A stretch of 64,000 bases of DNA from Pezicula radicicola. Taxonomy: Eukaryota; Ascomycota; Leotiomycetes; Helotiales; Dermateaceae. Under the pieces are notes generated by a model. The model saw only the letters and a list, made by a program, of their open reading frames with translations, had not been told where the DNA came from and did no database searches. The stretch is from assembly GCA_003008705.1 (NCBI GenBank), contig PDUO01000092.1, positions 13,293 through 77,292 of the forward strand, given 5' to 3'. Below, in pieces: positions 22,195-33,600 of the stretch (positions are counted from its first letter, which is position 1; every line of letters starts with the position of its first letter). Both the position numbers and the translations under genes were made by a program.

Positions 22195-24320
22195 GCGAGC
22201 TACGGCTACGACGAGAAAATTTGAGAACAGTAAAGTCATGTTGAGAGAACTAGGACAGACACGGGGTCTGCTATTATAATTAGTGATTACTTGGTCTTTG
22301 CTTTACTGGTTATGATGTCTATCTCAACTGTTATTTGGAAGCACTGTGGGGTACGATGCACTAGTCTACAAGTTAGTTCAGAAAGGAGATACATGAATGC
22401 AATTGGTGCTCTCTAGGAATACTGCCTACTATTTCCCTAATTGTACTTATGAAATGTAGAGATTCTGATGATCCAAGGCTCCGTGCTTGGGATATAATTA
22501 TTACCCCTATCAATCTTCAACCCCAAAATTTCGTTGCGCCAGATAGACCGTACAGGTCGACGTCCTTTCAAGTCAGTATGGTTTTGGTATATTCTCTGGA
22601 AAGATATGCAGCTGGTAGGCTGCACTTCCGGGGCCCCAAACCCCCCAAAATGGACATGCACTTAGACAAAAATCGCGGGTAAATTTGCGTATCTTCGTTA
22701 CGTCAATAGAACCAAGGCCAGATGGAGGGGAGATCGCCGATATTTTACAATTCAGAGACACTTCGCATGTGATACGACCTTATGATTATCAGGACTTGCT
22801 ATATAGGCATATCTCGTTTGCCTCTATATCTATCTTAGAGCTTTTATTCCTCACAACGGCTCAGCTCATTCTATTTCTTGCCTAAGAAATACAGATATCT
22901 ATCATAAAGTTCCTTTTCAAAAAGGCTAAAATTTTCAGTTCCCTTCAAATTTACTAAATTTTGCATGCTGACCATAATCCTGATGATGATAAAGACCATG
23001 AGTTAGCCACATCAAGCCTACCCAGCTGCGCTCATTGTCCCAACCGGCCTTCGTGTGCCCGTAGCAACTATGAGCGGATCTAGTGGTTCATGAGCAGTGG
23101 ATGGGTGTTTTCCGCTTGCCTGCTTGTCGTGTTGTCGGTGTTATTATGGTTGTCAGACCACGGTTTATAACTAGAGTGTTTTAGGGAAACATCTTCATAC
23201 AGTAAGCATCCCCTCAAACTACAAGGAGCAAAGGTTGACTCTCCTCCAATGAAAAAGGTCCTTTGCTTGGGGTAGTTCCGGACTCCTTGCAAGAATTTAA
23301 ATTTAATGGATCTATCCGCTGGTTGTCTCCTTATAGGGGTCGTCCAAGCCTAGAGGTTGATCGCACGTGAGAGAAGATCTCTATGTGTGGATATTGATCC
23401 AATATGGGGGAGTAATCCCCATTATTTTTCGGTGTCTTCTATGTATAGAATGTAAATTCATACAAACTCTGTTTTGCGCAAATTTTACGTCTACAAATGC
23501 CTGATCGACCGCAGAACAACCACAGCATTGATTGAATAATTTTAAAGTCTTTGTATTGTAGATTATTGGCACTCGAACTAGCCTCCTGATTGAAGCGATG
23601 TACTTGCTTATGAGTGGAATCAAAGTGCCGGAGAAAGAGTCAATTCTATATTCAATGGCATCTTCACTAGATTCTATGTACCACTTTTCTGTTTAGCCAC
23701 AGTAACACTAATGGCCGTATAGTCTTGTCATCAATTACATAGCTATCTCTTAATGTATTAGCAGTTATACACGGTCTAGCCTTATCAGTTATTTAGTATT
23801 TAAGTCTGACCTACTCGCAGACTTCACTCCTGTTCACTTTTCTTCTTACCTTCCTTTTTACCAACCGTAGTTCCTTATATGTCTAATTAATTCTTATACC
23901 AAATCATTTCATGATTTCCAACTCGCGAGCCTGTCTCGCAACCTTATTTTCATAATGACTCAAATTCTGTGTTACCTGCACATACCTCGTCCGAATGCTC
24001 TGGATATTTTCTGTAACACCGGGCGTCGTATCCACCTCATTCAACTTCTCGGCACGATTCTAAAGCTGCACCAGCTTCACATTGGTTCATAAAATTTCAC
24101 TGACTTTTTATTACGCTTGTTCCGCATAAAATGGCCTACTAGCCTGAGCACTTCCAGACTATTGCATTGGATGCACTTCCTAGAAAGCGAGGCAAGGTTG
24201 TCATTACCATTGAAGCATCGTAGATATTTTCTCACTGACCAGCTGTGCTGGTGAATGAAACTCGCAGCTTGAACGATGGCTAATGGTTGACGTCCTATTG
24301 TATACTTGCATCCTCTTTCT
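22195..24320. other. No supported gene
   Basis: Frames are short and unrecognisable on both strands. No RNA gene or repeat boundary is evident. Confidence 0.4.
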
Positions 24321-24324
24321 ACCT

Positions 24325-24630
24325 ACCCAGGCCCACGACAATGGGTTGCCACACGGTTGCCGTATGCACACCACGTTATAAAAGGCACTCTTGTACAACG
24401 AACTACGGAGCTTCATCAAGAGTATGGGCCCGTTGTACGGATTGCACCTACTGAACTGTCATATATCACGGAGGAGGCCTAGGACGAGATTTATGGAAAG
24501 TCTCCACATGGCAAACCCAAAGCATTTACTTCTCACCCTCCAATGGGGCCTCACTTCTGCAAGTGGAAGTGCCTAGTCTACAAAAAATCTCCAAGCATGC
24601 CGTGTCCTACAAGATCATCGTGACAATATT
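24325..24630 (+). pseudogene. Cytochrome P450, N-terminal relic
   Basis: The plus strand reads YPGPRQWVATRLPYA, then HQEYGPVVRIAPTELSYI, a TAG at 24480-24482, then DEIYGKSPHGKPKA. This is the proline-rich hinge and first beta region typical of fungal P450s (YGPVVRIAP.ELS). The TAG sits where the family has Trp (AW..IYG), consistent with TGG to TAG. The membrane anchor, I-helix, ExxR and heme-Cys regions are absent. Confidence 0.72.
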
Positions 24631-24902
24631 CCAATTCTCAATGACTACAAGGCCAAGGCTACTCGTGCGGGCAGGAAGTCTATATTAGGTTTAGCGTAGT
24701 ACGAAAGGTGAGCCTTGCGAATAGGTATAGTAGAAATTCCTTTAAGTTATGTTTGCCTTACGAGTATGGTAGAAATTCCTTTAGGTTATATTTGCCTTGC
24801 GACAACGTTAAAGTACTTAAGGTGATTGATTAGCTATAACCCCGGTATTTCGCTAAGCCTAATACAGACTTCCTGCCCGCACGAGTAGAGAACAGCTTCG
24901 TC

Positions 24903-25135
24903 ATGGCGAAGCTCAATTTTACACCAATTATCTCGCCAGGAGATATTCTGTTCATTGCTGGAGTTAGTGGTTATATTGTAGACCATGTTGTAGACTAGGC
25001 CCTTCAGGCTGGTTATCGTGTTCGAGGAACGGTGCGGGATGTCAAAAGGCTGCATGGATTAAGGAGCTCGTTCAGGAAAAGTATTCAGAAAGGCATGATC
25101 GTTCAAAGCTTGCCCTCCGATGGGCAAGAGTATAT
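24903..25135 (+). pseudogene. Extended SDR (dihydroflavonol-reductase/NmrA-like), N-terminal relic
   Basis: From ATG 24903: GDILFIAGVSGYIVDHVVD, a TAG (24996-24998), ALQAGYRVRGTVRDVK, then after a one-base frame change AAWIKELVQEKYSE. This matches the Rossmann dinucleotide-binding start of extended SDRs, with a TGxxGxxG-like loop. The TAG replaces the Gln usual before ALQAGY, consistent with CAG to TAG. Everything after about residue 60 is gone. Confidence 0.7.
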
Positions 25136-25310
25136 TAATAGCGTCCTGTTTAAACTATAGCCAAATGAATTACTATCCAAGTTGAAAGAGGCCTGGGAAA
25201 GTGTTTAGAAGGAACATGAAATGCCGTATTCGACTCATACAACCGTACCGCACGTCAATGGCAGATGCTAAGTACGATAAGGATTAGCCACTGAAAGCCA
25301 CCGTTCCTAA

Positions 25311-25652
25311 CTATAAATATTGGCGTAATGTACAAGTGTAGGAAGCAAGGCAGAAGATTAATACTGGCGGAAGGCGTAGGCAGGTAAGTGGAATGCAGAT
25401 TTGGGGTTTATCAACATTGATACAAATCCTTGGGTGTCCCAATGGTCCTCCACCTCTGTCGCATTGTATAATATACTCATGAACCCAACGGACTGGTTGC
25501 TTGTGAATCAGGTCAATTGCTGCTTGTGGAGCTAGCTGGAATGGAAAATGAGGTTTCTGCTCGTAAAGGAGGAGGCCGAAACTTCTCACAAGACCCCTGG
25601 GCTTGTAGGCATCTTGCTTACTTGTCAAGACCACTTCACCTGCAGTACTCAT
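25311..25652 (-). pseudogene. Relic of a complex I NDUFS6-like (zf-CHCC) subunit
   Basis: The frame contains [20 protein letters not shown] and [20 protein letters not shown], the conserved heart of the zinc-finger subunit of mitochondrial NADH:ubiquinone oxidoreductase. The C-terminal Cys-x2-Cys of the zinc site is lost: the frame continues [12 protein letters not shown] instead of a C..C-GLPF ending. The first 40 residues do not look like the family. A second, intact copy elsewhere in the genome is expected, since the gene is needed for complex I. Confidence 0.62.
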
Positions 25653-26599
25653 TTGGCGAATAAGCTATCTTTTTAGACTTGTGGGAGGCATCTTCTTATC
25701 TGCCTCTCAGGTGCAGATCTCCATCAATCTGAAACTAGTTTTTTATTCTTTCACTGTTTACTGGTGTTACTGGTACGAAATACTATATATAACACTGTAT
25801 GAAGATCAATTTGCCACCTCTTGGTATAAGAGAATACGGCCAAGCTTTCAAAATTAAGAAAGCCAACGAGGCAAGTCGGGCCTTTGACTCACTCTACCGT
25901 CACGACTGCATCTTACATGCCTGTACGGAAAGTACCATTCTTAGATATTAGGTACAATCTATAAGGATTATAATCGCCCTTCCTCTGAATTTTGTCCCCA
26001 ACAACCTTATCGTCCGCAGTCATCTTGGCCCGGAGTGCATCAGTTTGATCTTGAACAATCTTCGCCTTCCTAGTAAGGATTTCGTTAAGAGCTGTCCATT
26101 CCGAATCAATTTGTTCGACTTCATCGATGGCGCAACATTAGCATTGGAGGACTACAAAGATCGTGTAGCTACACATGCGGAGGAGAACGAAGCTGCAAAC
26201 CGTGAGGAAGAATCGGAAGATGTTCTCTTTGCGAGGCATTCTGTGAACATTATAATGGAGAGTCTCTTTCTGCGGATCAGGAGTACTTGCTACAATACGA
26301 GCAGATTGTGGGCATGTACGCCTCATTCGCTTCTACCAGCTCACCACCACCTACGAAAACACCACCAAGTGCTCTAGTAGCTGTACGATAGAGGATGGTC
26401 GGTTTGCAGGCTATAAGGAGCGTTGTTTCAGCCGAGGCATCAGCGGCCGCAGTTGCTGGAAAAACGTCGCATATTATTCTCGCGAGCACGATCTCGCAAC
26501 GAAGATAATCTACATTTGAGATCACTCATCTAATCCCGGAGATCCCGCATTTGCATTGATGAAGCGCATCGAGTAAGACTTCGTAGATGATCATTCTGG

Positions 26600-26857
26600 C
26601 TAAGATAGCCATCGTCTATGCTTGGAATGAACATCTCGAATTGCCTGTATGGTTTCTAGGATTAGATTTCCTCCGAATGCGTTTAGGGATGAGGGACGGT
26701 TGAATTTTATGGTTCCGATACGGTTGCGGGTTGTCACGATGTGCCTGCCTAGTTCCCACAGCTTTCCAATTTTCTCATATAGAGGAGCTACAGACCCGGG
26801 CTCTATTATTGCCGTGTATGGTGCCCGAGCTGATATCCGTTCGCCTTCTTGAACCAT
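26600..26857 (-). pseudogene. Crotonase (enoyl-CoA hydratase/isomerase) N-terminal relic
   Basis: It reads HIVTTRNRIGTIKFNRPSSL, NAFGGNLILETIQAIRDV, then diverges to a stop. R.GTIK.NRP..LNAF is the crotonase opening strand-helix. The oxyanion-hole and catalytic regions are missing. The first 40 residues of this frame are unlike a crotonase N-terminus, suggesting a junction near 26740. Confidence 0.52.
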
Positions 26858-28615
26858 TGGATTTGGATATTTCTTTTTCTTGTGAACAAGACTGCATTCG
26901 GGTTATAGAATTATTTTGCTGGTAGAAACCATAGGGCCCTGATTCTTTGTTTCTAGCATTGCTTACTGGAGCTGCCTTTAAGATTCTGATGGTTTCTAAG
27001 CTTATAATAGAACTTACGTTTCCCCCACAATTACCTGGGAGCCATTGCTAGGCTTGCAGAATGAAGCGAACTCTCTGTTTGTGTTATGACGGACTTTGAA
27101 TGCGCCTTCGTCCCCTGCTGGTGTCGCAGTTACCAATCCGGTGGCAGATGTAGTTGTGGCTGCAGAACTATCCGTGGTTTAAGCGAGGTGAGAAGGTCTG
27201 GGATCGATGGGCAGAGCAAGGGAAGAAGCCCCCTAAAACAATAGAGACAGTATGGAAGAGGACGGTGGAAGATGGTGGTCAGAGGCGGTAAAGAGCGAAA
27301 GCAGTGGGTGCCTGCCTCTAGCATATGGCAGTAGGATTGGCATGCTCATAGCTCCTGTATAACTCCAAGTACCTGGCAGCCTCGGCTGCGCTCCAGCATA
27401 GAATAACGGTGACATTATTGGCAAAACTGGTCTTGCTCAGCTCCCAGAGAATTTGTTATCATGGAGAGTATCCCACTTGCATGCTTGCGCTGAGTACCTA
27501 CGAACTCGCTCACGTCTATCATAACACAGCAGTCCTAGGATGTTGTGCTGGACGGAAACTTTATCCAGGAGTATAACTCACAGGCACTTGAAAAGGCCAT
27601 AGCTTCATCATATGCATACGGTACTTATGCCAACAAAGTTCACCAGTGAAATTGAAATCATCATAGCTCTACGACTGATTCACACATCTACTCTCAGCTT
27701 AGAGACTTTTAACGGCCTTCGCATTCCGGATTACGCCATCCTGTCACATACATAGACAGCCGGGCATCCAAACAAACACAGGCTCCTCCCCCTGCTTTAC
27801 GAAATCAACCCAGCACTAACATATATCGTGCCGCATTGCAAGATAAAGCGGTACCTCCGATCCTACCACAATGTGGCGATCTAGGCAATACAACACGAAA
27901 TCCCGGAATTTCTATGTCCAATTCTCAGAAATAGTATTGTTCTTAGGCAACGGCACGAATTTCCACTACATCGAAATCCAACACAAAGATTCGTACATGC
28001 GCATACCCTTCCTCTTCCCCCGACAACGTAACCTCTTTTTAATCTTAATCTTAGTCTAATTACTTAAGTGCTCCCCGCCATCTAAAAGCGCATCAAAAGC
28101 ACCACTAGTAGTACCTGCACCTGCACCAGCGAAAGAAGATGCGCCAGCTTCTTTTCTCATGCCAGACCTTCCATCATGTCAACCTCCTTCCTTCCTGTTT
28201 AGAGTCTGGGTGGGGTACATGAATTTAAATAATGAATTTTGTCGCCGCCGCAATACTCACGAAGCGCTAGCTGAAAACAGAAAGCTGAATTGGGTCAACT
28301 GCATCTGCTTTGAGCTGGTAGCTTGTATTGACGTCGATATTAATTATGACATGTTGGGAGGTGGGCGGCCTACAGCTGTGATCTCGCGCTATAGTATGCC
28401 GAACATAGACCATGCGATGTCTGGGTCTCGACCACCGAGCTCAGCGAGACGGGCGAGCGATATGTTTGATGGAAGGGGAATGGGGCTATTGCGGTGTTTG
28501 AGGGAGAGGGTTGTACAAAGCATATATAGTACAACACCACCACTAGTTAGTCTTTGAAACCCTCCTCAGCAGCTGCAACATATAGATGCCAAGGAATTGT
28601 CTCCTTGCCGCAAAT
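26858..28615. other. No supported gene
   Basis: Frames on both strands are short or lack recognisable content. An open frame at 28159-28557 (plus) is unrecognised. Confidence 0.35.
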
Positions 28616-28619
28616 GACT

Positions 28620-29229
28620 TGACAATCTTCAGCGAAAGCCACTAAGAAGATGAAGATAAACACAAGAGGCAAAAAATTGAAGATGCAAATCGCAGGGCCA
28701 AGGAGGCTGAAAGAGCGTTCGAGCTTGGTAAAGTACGACGATGATGCAGCTTTAATGGCTTGGGTTGAAGGGCGCACTTCCGGATGTTCTCAAACAGGAG
28801 TTCAGGAAATTGCCGGAGACCTGCAAAGCTTTCGGTATGTAGGTCCTTTGTTTGTTAAGATGTATTTAGAACTGATCTGGAGACTATCCTTCAGATGGAG
28901 CTTTTTATTACCTTACTGGAAATTCAAGCACTTCTCCAGACTACATCATGAGTATGTAACAAGTCACTCTTCAGAACGGACAGAAGATGCCTCTCCTCAG
29001 AATCGATGGCCCTTACGGAGAAAGTCAAAGTTAAAAAGCCTAAGAGCGAAGCGGAGACATATGCGATCTACTTATCAAAGATCGTATATCTAGTTACTAC
29101 TCGCTGTAATCACACTTTTTGTAGAGGATGCCTAGACGAAGAAATGAGCCACAGACGTACATGTCCAATGTGTTGGAGTTCACTTGAGGATTATCGCCGC
29201 AACATTAATAATCTACGTGGGCCAAGGTA
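28620..29229 (+). pseudogene. RING-finger protein relic with destroyed first Cys pair
   Basis: A charged coiled-coil-like stretch (KHKRQKIEDANRRAKEAERA, about 28660-28720), in a frame left by lesions, is followed by VLKQEFRKLPETCKAF, a GTATGT donor at about 28833, and after several frame changes the RING tail RCNHTFCRGCLDEEM with CPMC (about 29105-29175). The position of the first C-x2-C reads TYAIYLSK. Both Cys codons would be restored by one A-to-G change each (TAT, TAC), consistent with G-to-A mutation. Zinc site 1 is therefore lost. Confidence 0.6.
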
Positions 29230-31379
29230 AAGAATTTTGATTTATCTCGTCCCTCTTCCTTTCCCATCATCTGGCTCTTTTAGTAAGTGAATGATACACT
29301 AATCGTTGGTATAAAAGTCTTACACTTGACACAGCATGCGCTTCCTCTCATTACACTCTGCACTTGGCCAGCAGGGCATTATTAGCAGGAGAAATTGATG
29401 GTGTTATGCACATCAAGTTGCAATGTAGATTTCTAGCAGTATTTCCCTTCCATCGCTGGCACAGTTACTGACATCTTCTCCCGCCAAACAGTACGCTCGT
29501 AAGCATGGCCGTCGGCCCATCTGTGGCATGAACTGAATATTGGCAAAATTTGTGGTTTCTGAAATAGATGGCAATACTGTTATATTTGGCAACACAACAC
29601 CGTACTACTTCTACCGCGTATCGCTCGGAGCTAACGCTTTCTTTTCTCTCCCACGCTGACCGCATTATCAGAAGATTTGGTTCTGCTTGGCACTGTAACG
29701 GCGCTACTTAAACCTGAACTTGGTACATTCGCCTCTTTTTTTCGTCGCGTCCCTGCGACGGCTAGGACTTCATCTCCAAGTTGGGGACGTGATTCTTCCA
29801 CCTCGAGTTTTAACGCCAGAGGACTATTAACCTATTATTGTAGGTACATCCCCACCTAAATCCATCCAAAAATCTCACTTCCTACTAACACAATCACACT
29901 CCTAAGCCACCAATGAAAATAAAACCAACACCGCAACACGTAGTTTGGGCGAAAATCCCCATTCGCCTCTGGCACGCCTCCTTGGCAATTATCATATACT
30001 GCTAGCCAGGTGCTGAAAACCATTGTGCATCTGTTGTAACAGCATTCGGGTCATCTTCTTTGTACAGGCCAGAGATATTTTTTGAGAACTCAGGAACAGT
30101 GTCAGGAACCATTCGCCTGCTAGCTTCTTCTGCAGCAAGGAGCTTTTGTATATCTACCTATGCCATAGCCTCGGTTCACGAACTAAAAAGAAAGCTAAGT
30201 GACGAGTTATCAACAGCTTCTTTCTTTCTCTCGTCCTGCCAAGTTCCGATGCCCGATAATTAATTAAAATGGTCACTAAGATTACTGCGGTAACATGTCG
30301 TAACAAATCGATGATGAAACTCCTTCCCGATAATGGGGCGGATAAACTAGCGAATATAATTTGAACTATTAGAGTTGTACTTTACTAGGGAAGGTCTAAA
30401 CTATATCTTAAACTTCTCTCTCCCCCCCTCCCCCCTCCCCTTCAAAACCCAACCCAAACCAACCCATCAATCCAACAAACACTAACAAAACCCCACAAAC
30501 AGCTCTGTTTAGAAGCAAACCCGACCGTCCCCTGGGATATAACAGGCGTATGCGCAACATCAGCTGGAGGCGTGAAATGTGACGGAAATGCAATTGTACG
30601 TTTATCTCTTAAATCTTCACCTCTTTTCACTTTAGCCCCCCTTTCCTTTACACAGTTACACTGAAGGGTGTATGGAGTATGCTTCGATCATCTGTAATCT
30701 AAGTAACTAAACTTAAGTGAGCGACTCAAAATAACTTAGCGACTCAAATCGGTTTGACGACTCAGCCCAATCCAACAACTCAAAACAAACCCAGCCGGCA
30801 AGGGATCATTAACCAGAGGAGCCAAGAAAGACACCGGGAATTCTGCTACTTCACATGAGAAGTTGTCAACTTACGGCGTATCTTCACTAGTTACTCAGAA
30901 TACATGGATGGATCTAATCCAACTGGCAGCAGCATTCTCGATGGGAACCGTGGCCAAGCTTCGACTACTAACCGCACCTACACCTGCACAACATGAGGTG
31001 GCCAATGATGGACGGATAGTCTTAGAAAGAATGTTAAGTAGAGTTTGATAAAAGTATATCTAGGCTCCACGGACTCCTGGGTTTCGGAGGTTCAACCGCC
31101 GGAGTATCAAGAATTGGGATAGGTTTTAGTGGCACTGGGGGAGGAGGTTGTCCAATTGTTGAATGGACTTCAAACAATGGTACCATGGCAAGACTGCAAG
31201 TTATGCCCTCCTCTTACGACTCAATTCGTACTAATTGTAGAACAATAGATTTTAGTCATCCTAGCGGCTCGACGTTAGGTCTTTACACTGCAATTCAAAA
31301 CATCGGCGGAGTATGTGCTCTACTGTTTAGTAAAATTACGTGCCATTGATCTTTGTGCACGACCCATATATAAGATGCG
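29230..31379. other. No supported gene; possible secreted-protein scraps
   Basis: A phrase at about 30506-30590 (NPTVPWDITGVCATSAGGVK) and another at about 31084-31320 (GFGGSTAGVSRIGIGFSG, PSSYDSIRTNCRTIDFSH) look protein-coding but could not be assigned. A C-rich low-complexity run lies at 30417-30480. Confidence 0.35.
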
Positions 31380-31384
31380 ACGCG

Positions 31385-32645
31385 TTTTCATGCCTCCTAC
31401 CACTCTTTATATAATACTACAATACCTAGCCTACGCAAATCCTTTACTAATAGGCTTAATATTAATCGAAAGCCTTAATCCTAATTAACTAAAGACTAAT
31501 AAATTAGTATTATATAAGTTATTTTAGGTAGGGATAAAATAGGTAATATAATATATCAATTTAAGTACTATCGAAATTCGGTATAAAATACAATAAAACA
31601 ATATAAAGAGACGAATACTCTATAAAATTAACCTTATCCTAGCCTAATACCTATATTAAATTAAAGAGAAAGGTAATCTCTATTTAGACTAGTTTAAAAG
31701 GAGCCTACTATTCCCTAGGGTAGTCTTATAGAATAGTATTAAACTTAACTAGGTAAAAAGGTATTAAAAACTATACTTTAATATATTCTATACTCTATAA
31801 GGCTTAAATATTAGAGATCTTTAAAAAGGATATTCTTAGATAGGAGGGCTATATTACAGAGAACTCGATATTATTAAGAATAGTAAGGGAGGGAAGTAGA
31901 GTTAACTTAGGTATATATATTAAAATAAGGTTATTTTTAAGACTAATACCCTATCTAGGGCTATTACTCTAATAAGTACTCTATAGCCTTAGATACCTCG
32001 AATCCTACTAGCTAGGTATAGTAATTCTTAAATAAACAATATAAGTAATAAATAATTAATATTATAAATTATAGGAAGCTAGATATTACTATAATAGTAT
32101 AGGGGGTAGTATAGTTAAGTAGAAGATTAGACCTAGTTATTATAACTAGAGATTTAGACTCTAAAGGTAATAGATATATAACCTAGAGTTACTTATAGAC
32201 TCTTAAAGAGGTATTTCTTCCTATATATTAGCTAGGTTGATTTTATTAATAAGATAATATAAAAATATATATATTAAGGAAGGTATAGAGGTAGTTTAAG
32301 GAGTATAAAATCTAGATTATTAACTAGCCTATATATAGCCTAGATATAAACCTAATTAAATATATCTAGTAAGCTATAAAGTCTATTTTATATAGGTAAT
32401 ATCTAGATATCTATTTATTTAAGAATAATAGAGAGGATATAGAAGTTTTAAAGGGTTAGATTAAAGAGGCCTAGGAGGTAGTTCTACAAGAGCTTATTAA
32501 TAGGCTTATCCTTTCTGTACTAAATAGAGTATATACTCTATACAAGGCAAAAGGCTGGAATACCAAGTATTAAAGCTCTATTTTAGGGCTTTCAAATAAA
32601 TATATTATTAGATTTTTATCTATTTTATTGGGTTTTTAAATAGGT
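31385..32645. repeat. AT-rich, RIP-like degenerate block
   Basis: About 1.25 kb is dominated by A/T with TpA-rich words (tatata, taatta, ctata) and scarce CpA, with stops in all frames. The composition changes sharply at both ends (normal sequence before 31380 and after 32645). It is most likely a RIP-destroyed transposon. Confidence 0.75.
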
Positions 32646-32711
32646 TAGGAAGATTAGGTAGATAAATCGAATTATAGTAGGGTGGTCTGTGTTCTGGGGT
32701 ATACACAAAGA

Positions 32712-32900
32712 TCAGTGGCACGTAATTTTAGCTATACAGCCGACATCTTTGGCAGAAGACTTAGCGTAACCACTCATAGGCAGGCCTTCAAGAGTCCTCG
32801 TTCGAGACAATCCAACATAAAGCTGACCCGCCTTAAAGATCTGGTTCGAAGATACGTCAGCATAATCCAGTGTCATTCCCTGGCTTTTGTGAATCGACAT
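32712..32900 (-). pseudogene. Pif1-type DNA helicase, C-terminal motif relic
   Basis: It reads WAMSIHKSQGMTLDYADVSS, then GQLYVGLSRTRTLEGL. These are helicase motifs V/VI of the Pif1 family (SIHKSQG.TLD ... YV.LSR...LEGL). The ATPase motifs are absent; upstream of the Trp the frame runs into stops. Pif1-like genes occur as cellular helicases, in Helitrons and in other fungal mobile elements, and this piece is too short to tell which. Confidence 0.72.
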
Positions 32901-32914
32901 GGCCCAGATTGTCT

Positions 32915-33099
32915 TTGATATGCTGGGCGACCTCTATTGTATGCCCATCCATGGAGACCGATTGACTGAAGCAAAGCCGTTTCTACAAGGAGTTCCTTAC
33001 GACAAAGAGGCCGAGTTCTCTCCTGATATATCAAAAATTGTGTATATCTCAGATGCTGGCTTTGGAGTTGATGTTAGAGCTAAGCCAACTTTTCCATAG
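32915..33099 (+). pseudogene. TolB-like beta-propeller (amidohydrolase-associated) relic
   Basis: The frame reads DRLTEAKPFLQGVPYDKEAE, FSPDISKIVYISDAGFGVD. The pattern GVPYD..A.FSPD.SKIVY.SDAGFGVD is that of TolB/WD40-like propeller blades, as found in fungal amidohydrolase-like proteins. It lies end to end with the Pif1 piece on the other strand and stops at 33097-33099. Confidence 0.5.
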
Positions 33100-33334
33100 A
33101 ATCATGACATGCTCATTTGATAATCTTGATTAAAAGGAGCGTCGTTGAAATGCTCAAATAAGATGGTCAATGGCCCCAAAGAAAACTACTACGAAAAGGT
33201 TACAGAAATAGTGGTAACAATGTGTGAGGAAGGTAGGGGCATTGGGTGGACTTACTAGTGGCTGTGATGACATTGGGGATAGTTTGAGCATCCGGCAAGT
33301 TACTAAGAGCTACAAGAGGTAGAGGAACTTCAGC

Positions 33335-33600
33335 AAAGAAGGACCCCCCAAGCGATTGTCTTAGAATTGCTCAAAACCACTTCAAGGAGTATGTAAAGCC
33401 GATCCTAGTAGCTTTGGGTTTGGATTAGGAGTTTATTCAAGGAAGAAAGGAGGGCGATATTAAAGCTGAGCTGGCGCAGAAGATTCGTAATTCCAGGTAG
33501 GAGTTTTGTAAACTCCGAGTTGGACGTGTGATAGTGGGGAGAAGGATTGGATTTGTGAGACGGTTTTTAGATGCCATCCAACAAGCTTTTGACTAGTTCT
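33335..33600 (+). pseudogene. Tim54 (mitochondrial inner-membrane import) relic
   Basis: The frame reads CLRIAQNHFKEYVKPILVAL, GLD, a TAG, EFIQGRKEGDIKAELAQKIR. Tim54 of ascomycetes carries R.A..HF.EYVKPVLVA.GLDW....GR.EGD. The TAG falls on the expected Trp codon (GLDW). A second stop follows NSR. The remaining residues (LRVGRVIVGRRIGFVRR) are not recognised. TIM54 is essential in yeast, so a functional copy should exist elsewhere. Confidence 0.62.

Noticed and set aside
26277..26525. Continuation of the crotonase relic
   Set aside because: The sequence on the same strand does not match the crotonase oxyanion-hole region.
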